Of a stretch of 48,486 nt of DNA, positions 45,234 to 48,486 are shown piece by piece. How positions within the stretch are numbered: the stretch's first letter is position 1; each line of letters starts with the position of its first letter. Both the position numbers and the translations under genes were made by a program. Below the pieces are notes generated by a model. That model worked only from the letters and a program-made list of their open reading frames with translations, did not search any database and was not told the origin of the DNA. Source of the stretch: an uncultured Clostridia bacterium (lineage in GTDB: Bacteria; Bacillota; Clostridia; Oscillospirales; Oscillospiraceae); assembly GCA_946629065.1 (NCBI GenBank), contig CAMOXK010000009.1, positions 1-48,486 of the forward strand, in the 5' to 3' direction.

Positions 45234-46954
45234 TACGCCTCTTTGCCCATATAGAGGAGCTTCCCGTCCTCGTTTTTCGAGAACTTGCTGAGGAACTCGT
45301 CATAGGCGATCCAGCTCTCCCGGGGGTAGTTGGCATGGGTCATGCCGGAAACTCTGCCCACGGTGAGCATGGGGACGCGGTTCTGGTTCAGGAACACGAA
45401 GTAGCTGATCTCGCCGCAGGTATACTGCAGGGGCTCCTCGTCCAGGCCATAGAGCTTGATGAGGTTGCGGAGATAGGCGGCGATGGGGGCGGTGACGCCA
45501 AAGGCCATCTCGCCGTGCTCCCGGTCAGCCACCAGCCAGTCCCGATCGCCGAAGAGGAAGAGATAGGGCACCTGGGGCTCCATCTTCTCCGGCAGGACCA
45601 GGTCGTGGTCCGGGTCCACCAGGGCGGACCAGGGGGACACAGCCGCAAAGACCTGGGGCGCTTTTTCGGCCAGGGCGGAGGTCATCATGCCGCCGCTGGA
45701 CTGGCCAGTGGCGTAGACGCGGCTCTCGTCGATGGCATAGCGGGCCTTCACGTCCTCCACGACCTTCAGCAGGAAGCTCACATCGTCGATGCGCTTGCCC
45801 TCGTATTCGCCGTTCCACAGGAGGGTGTTGCGCACGCCGCCGGGCCGCTGCTGGTAGACCCCGGCCTCCGGGAAGACGGCGATGAAGTTCCGCTCCTCCG
45901 CCACCCGGCTCATGCCGGAGAGGGAGAGGAAGGAATCCGCCGTGCCGCCCCGGCCGTGCATGCAGAGCACCAGGGGCGCCTTCCTGCCGCTTGCGCGGAC
46001 GGAGGCGGGCACATACTCATACCACAGGCGGGTGAAGCCCTCGTGCTCCATGGTATGCATCTCGAAGCCGTAGGCCTCCGGATCGATGCGGTTGCGCAGC
46101 ATCTTGTGGCCGTAGCCCCGGTGGCGGCAGGCCTTGGAGAGGAAGCCCCACACCGCGTCGGCCAGCTCCCGGCTCATTTCACCGGCAAAGCCGTTGGTGA
46201 CACGGACCTGAGAGATCTTCTCTTCATTGAGCTGGCTGGACTTGCAGACGGTGGAGGGGAAATAGATCTCATCGGCAAAGGCGTTGGAGAAGCGCTCGGC
46301 CTCGGTGTCGTTCTGCTTTTTCCAGTAGGCGCAGACCGCGGCGTTGTCGCCGGTATTCTCCTGCCAGCCCATCCACACCGGGACCTGGACCTTGGCGGCG
46401 TTGATGGAGAGCTCGGTCTTGCCGGTGCTCTCGCTGCCGTGGAGGACCTCGGCGTTCAGCAGGGCCTTGTCGTTCAGCTCGCCGAAGCTGGCGAGGCCGG
46501 ACCACTCGCTGCTCATTTTCATGACGGCCTGCTGGGCAATGACCGCGCCCTCGCCCAGGCCCAGGGCGTAGATGTTGTCCTGCATGGTCACATAGGCCTG
46601 GCGGGACTGGATCTGCATATAGACCTTGTTCATGTAGTCGGCGTCCGCGCCGCTCAGATCCCAGGCGCCGTTTTCCGGGATCAGCACGTGCAGGAACAGG
46701 TCGTGGTCCTCGGCGAAGGAGAGCAGGCAGCTCTCCTCCAGCCAGGTAAGGACGGATTCGGAAGCGGGGGGCGCCACCACCAGGCAGGGCTGGTTATAGT
46801 GGAGACCCGGCTTCAGGTAGGTATAGAAGCTCCGCGCACCGCTGTCCAGCTTGACCGTTTCTTCGAACAGCCCGGAAAGGAAGCACTGCTTCGCGTCGGC
46901 GCGGTTGACTTCAAAAACGCTCATGTCTTGGGGAAAACGCTTCACTTCAAGCAT
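45233..46954 (-). CDS. Two-domain alpha/beta-hydrolase esterase (PHB depolymerase/feruloyl esterase-like)
   Basis: 573-residue protein without signal peptide. The C-terminal half is an active-looking esterase: oxyanion segment LVLCMHGRGGTADSF near 328, nucleophile Ser419 in ATGQSSGGMM, Asp470 or Asp472 in LFGDRDW and His540 in GMTHANYP. The N-terminal 250 residues look like a second, degenerate alpha/beta-hydrolase domain: PCLVVAPPASESV and ALGLGEGAVIAQ, where the nucleophile elbow lacks Ser. Possible substrates are feruloyl or acetyl esters. ATG at 46954 has GGAGG. A TATAAT (minus strand, 46979-46984) lies upstream without a good -35. Confidence 0.82.
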   Translation of the reverse strand: MLEVKRFPQDMSVFEVNRADAKQCFLSGLFEETVKLDSGARSFYTYLKPGLHYNQPCLVVAPPASESVLTWLEESCLLSFAEDHDLFLHVLIPENGAWDLSGADADYMNKVYMQIQSRQAYVTMQDNIYALGLGEGAVIAQQAVMKMSSEWSGLASFGELNDKALLNAEVLHGSESTGKTELSINAAKVQVPVWMGWQENTGDNAAVCAYWKKQNDTEAERFSNAFADEIYFPSTVCKSSQLNEEKISQVRVTNGFAGEMSRELADAVWGFLSKACRHRGYGHKMLRNRIDPEAYGFEMHTMEHEGFTRLWYEYVPASVRASGRKAPLVLCMHGRGGTADSFLSLSGMSRVAEERNFIAVFPEAGVYQQRPGGVRNTLLWNGEYEGKRIDDVSFLLKVVEDVKARYAIDESRVYATGQSSGGMMTSALAEKAPQVFAAVSPWSALVDPDHDLVLPEKMEPQVPYLFLFGDRDWLVADREHGEMAFGVTAPIAAYLRNLIKLYGLDEEPLQYTCGEISYFVFLNQNRVPMLTVGRVSGMTHANYPRESWIAYDEFLSKFSKNEDGKLLYMGKEA

Positions 46955-46987
46955 GGTATTTCCTCCGATCCGATAATGATTATATGC

Positions 46988-47056
46988 TGGCGAAAAGCCC
47001 AGCAGCTTTTCGCCACGTCGCTTTGCGACGCGGCAAAACAGCACAGCTGTTTTGCC
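46988..47056. repeat. Three adjacent hairpins upstream of the esterase gene
   Basis: Stems at 46988-47015 (TGGCGAAAAGC and complement, 11 bp), 47016-47030 (CGTCGC/GCGACG) and 47032-47056 (GGCAAAACAGC and complement, 11 bp), packed end to end. They lie in the esterase leader or the tail of the upstream transcript. Confidence 0.65.
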
Positions 47057-47092
47057 ATATATTCATTGCAATGAGCATCAGGCGAATGATTC

Positions 47093-47258
47093 TTAGGTAA
47101 ACGATGATTAAATCGGCAAGAGCGAATCCCGAGAAAATATGCGTTCTGATGATGGTACTTTTTCGCAGGAATACTTTGTGTATTGCAAGAAAAAGTGACG
47201 AAATCAGAGCACATATTTTCCGGGAGGCGCCGCAGACGATTTGATCAGCGTTTACTTA
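47093..47258. mobile_element. MITE-like element A, copy 2
   Basis: Reverse complement of the element at 39122-39287, three mismatches in 166 bp. Here the inverted ends extend outward: GCGAATGAT at 47082-47090 and its complement at 47261-47269 flank the element, so the full element may be nearer 190 bp. It lies between the esterase and SLC13 permease genes. Confidence 0.82.
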
Positions 47259-47266
47259 GCATCATT

Positions 47267-47321
47267 CGCTGCCAAACTTCTCGTTTGGCAGCGAAATCAA
47301 TCGAATCCTCGATTGATTTCG
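47267..47321. repeat. Two abutting hairpins after the SLC13 permease gene
   Basis: Stems CGCTGCCAAAC (arms 47267-47277 and 47283-47293) and CGAAATCAATCGA (arms 47292-47304 and 47309-47321). They share a base pair of sequence at the joint. They lie just after the permease stop and probably act in 3'-end formation; no clear T-tract is seen. Confidence 0.6.
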
Positions 47322-47338
47322 CCATCTGATGGTCATTA

Positions 47339-48486
47339 TCAGGGGTACATGGGGAACACGGTCATGATCCAGAACACGGAGATGACGCAGAGGATGGCCG
47401 CCGGCAGCAGAGACTGCTTGATCAGGCTCTTCACATCGTAGCCGCCCATGCTCATGCACATGGGGACGGCGGGGGTGGCCATGGGGGTCATGAAGGAGCT
47501 GAGGCAGGCGGACTGCACCAGGATCATGATGCCGATGGGGTTGGCGCCCAGGGACTTGCAGGCCAGGATGGCGATGGGGATGAAGACGATCATGACGGTG
47601 CGGTTCATCATCACCTGGGTGAGCAGGAAGGGCACGATGAAGAAGACAAAGCCGATGAGGTAACGGTTGCCCAGCTTGTTGGCAAAGCTGGCCAGGAAGG
47701 CGCCCACGACTTCGCCGGCGCCGGTCTCGGTGAGGGCGCCGCCCATGGCGAAGGAGCCAACCAGCAGGAAGGCCATCGGCCAGTTCACGGAGGCAACCGC
47801 TTCTTTCTCGGTGAGGACGCCGAAGAGGACCATGGCCACAGCGCCGGTGACGCAGATGACCCAGGTGTCGATGCCGATCTTGCGCTGGAGGATCAGGGCG
47901 ATGGTGGTGAGGATGAAGATGATGTAGCCGGCTCTCTCTTTGAAGGGAGACAAGGCCTCGCGGTTGTCCTGACGGGTCTGGACTTCCTTGACGGCGACAA
48001 CGGGCTGGTCGGGAGCAAACTTGGAGGCGAAGAAGATGCAGTAGATGATGACGCCGATGAGCATGGGCAGGCGGGCCTTCATCGGATCGGTAAGGCCGAC
48101 CACATATTCGGTGTACTCATTGGCCTGCAGGTAGCCGTTCAGCTCGGCAAACTGGGTGGCGCCGGCGCCGAGAGGCAGGGCGGAGACAGTGGCGATGCTG
48201 ACGATGGCCATGGGGAAGAGGGCCTTGGAGGGGCTGATGCCCAGCTCTTCGCAGCTGGCGATCATCAGAGGGGCCATGATGCCGAAGACGATGACGGAGC
48301 TCTGGATGAACTGGGACAGCAGAGCCGCGATGAGGACGTAGCCCAGCATCACGCGGGTCAGGGAGCCCTTGGCGATCTTGTTGACGCTGGCAGCACAGTT
48401 TTTCACGAATTGCGTGCGGTTGAAGCCCGCAGCCACGATGAACATGGCCACGATCATGATGCCGTTGGCATTGCCGAAGTAGGCGG
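47339..48486 (-). CDS. SLC13/ArsB-superfamily permease, N-terminus outside the window
   Basis: At least 381 residues of a polytopic ion transporter; the frame stays open to the right edge (ends AYFGNANGIM before the first internal Met), so the start is missing. Two repeat-like motifs are visible: SALPLGAGATQFAELNGY near the N-terminal part and SFMTPMATPAVPMCMSMGGY near the C-terminus, typical of the SLC13/DASS and CitMHS-type anion or dicarboxylate transporters, each with re-entrant loops. A substrate such as a dicarboxylate, citrate or sulfate cannot be chosen. Its stop is followed by hairpins and MITE A copy 2. Confidence 0.82.
   Translation of the reverse strand, partial: AYFGNANGIMIVAMFIVAAGFNRTQFVKNCAASVNKIAKGSLTRVMLGYVLIAALLSQFIQSSVIVFGIMAPLMIASCEELGISPSKALFPMAIVSIATVSALPLGAGATQFAELNGYLQANEYTEYVVGLTDPMKARLPMLIGVIIYCIFFASKFAPDQPVVAVKEVQTRQDNREALSPFKERAGYIIFILTTIALILQRKIGIDTWVICVTGAVAMVLFGVLTEKEAVASVNWPMAFLLVGSFAMGGALTETGAGEVVGAFLASFANKLGNRYLIGFVFFIVPFLLTQVMMNRTVMIVFIPIAILACKSLGANPIGIMILVQSACLSSFMTPMATPAVPMCMSMGGYDVKSLIKQSLLPAAILCVISVFWIMTVFPMYP

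Noticed and set aside
46965-46985. Second Fur-box candidate upstream of the esterase
   Set aside because: Only 12 of 19 bases match and one half-site is missing, so it is not supported.

Overview
The window reads as chromosome of a GC-rich anaerobic gut Firmicute (Bacillota, Clostridia, most like Oscillospiraceae). The reasons are strong AGGAGG-type ribosome binding sites, sigma-A promoters with 17-bp spacers, tight same-strand operons, the gene families present (AzgA-type purine permease, Mrp/Mbh-type antiporter operon, GPH sugar symporter, AraC regulators, class-M sirtuin) and many small palindromic intergenic repeats. The genus cannot be named from sequence alone. I see no rRNA, tRNA, CRISPR array, phage or plasmid genes.

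Layout: 0-4.3 kb holds a purine permease (+), a repeat-rich gap, a glutathione peroxidase (-) and an N-acyl-D-amino-acid-deacylase-like amidohydrolase (-). 4.4-13.6 kb is a ten-gene antiporter operon (-) in the order of the archaeal mbhA-H ion-translocating module, with three extra MrpD-like subunits and no hydrogenase genes. 13.6-14.0 kb is a cluster of hairpins. 14.0-20.1 kb is an L-rhamnose catabolic operon (-): iron alcohol dehydrogenase, AraC regulator, rhamnulokinase, an AraA/FucI-fold isomerase and rhamnulose-1-phosphate aldolase. 20.1-25.5 kb is a pentose operon (-): xylulokinase, a FucI-fold isomerase, a ribulokinase-like kinase and ribulose-5-phosphate 4-epimerase. 25.8-39.1 kb is a Gram-positive-style glycan utilisation locus: a GPH symporter, GH2, an SGNH esterase, a sugar epimerase-like TIM barrel, GH78 rhamnosidase, GH43 and GH1, with AraC regulators at both ends.

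39.1-47.3 kb is an accessory segment carrying two families of about 165-bp MITE-like elements in nested pairs (A-B-B-A). Inside are a divergent HxlR regulator, a class-M sirtuin overlapping a DUF1848 protein with a C-terminal Cys cluster, a four-gene operon (Cys-rich mini-protein, Old Yellow Enzyme-type flavoprotein, DUF3237 protein, cupin) and a two-domain esterase. The window ends in a partial SLC13-type permease.

Together the genes suggest import and intracellular hydrolysis of rhamnose-, arabinose- or xylose-bearing plant glycosides. Rhamnose would go to DHAP plus lactaldehyde, which the Fe-ADH could reduce, and pentoses to xylulose-5-phosphate. The points most worth a second look are the HxlR/sirtuin-M/DUF1848 module, MITE insertions placed exactly between stop codons and terminators, a rhaB apparently truncated by a repeat, a hairpin that hides the rhaB ribosome binding site, and a Fur-box-like palindrome over the Fe-ADH promoter.
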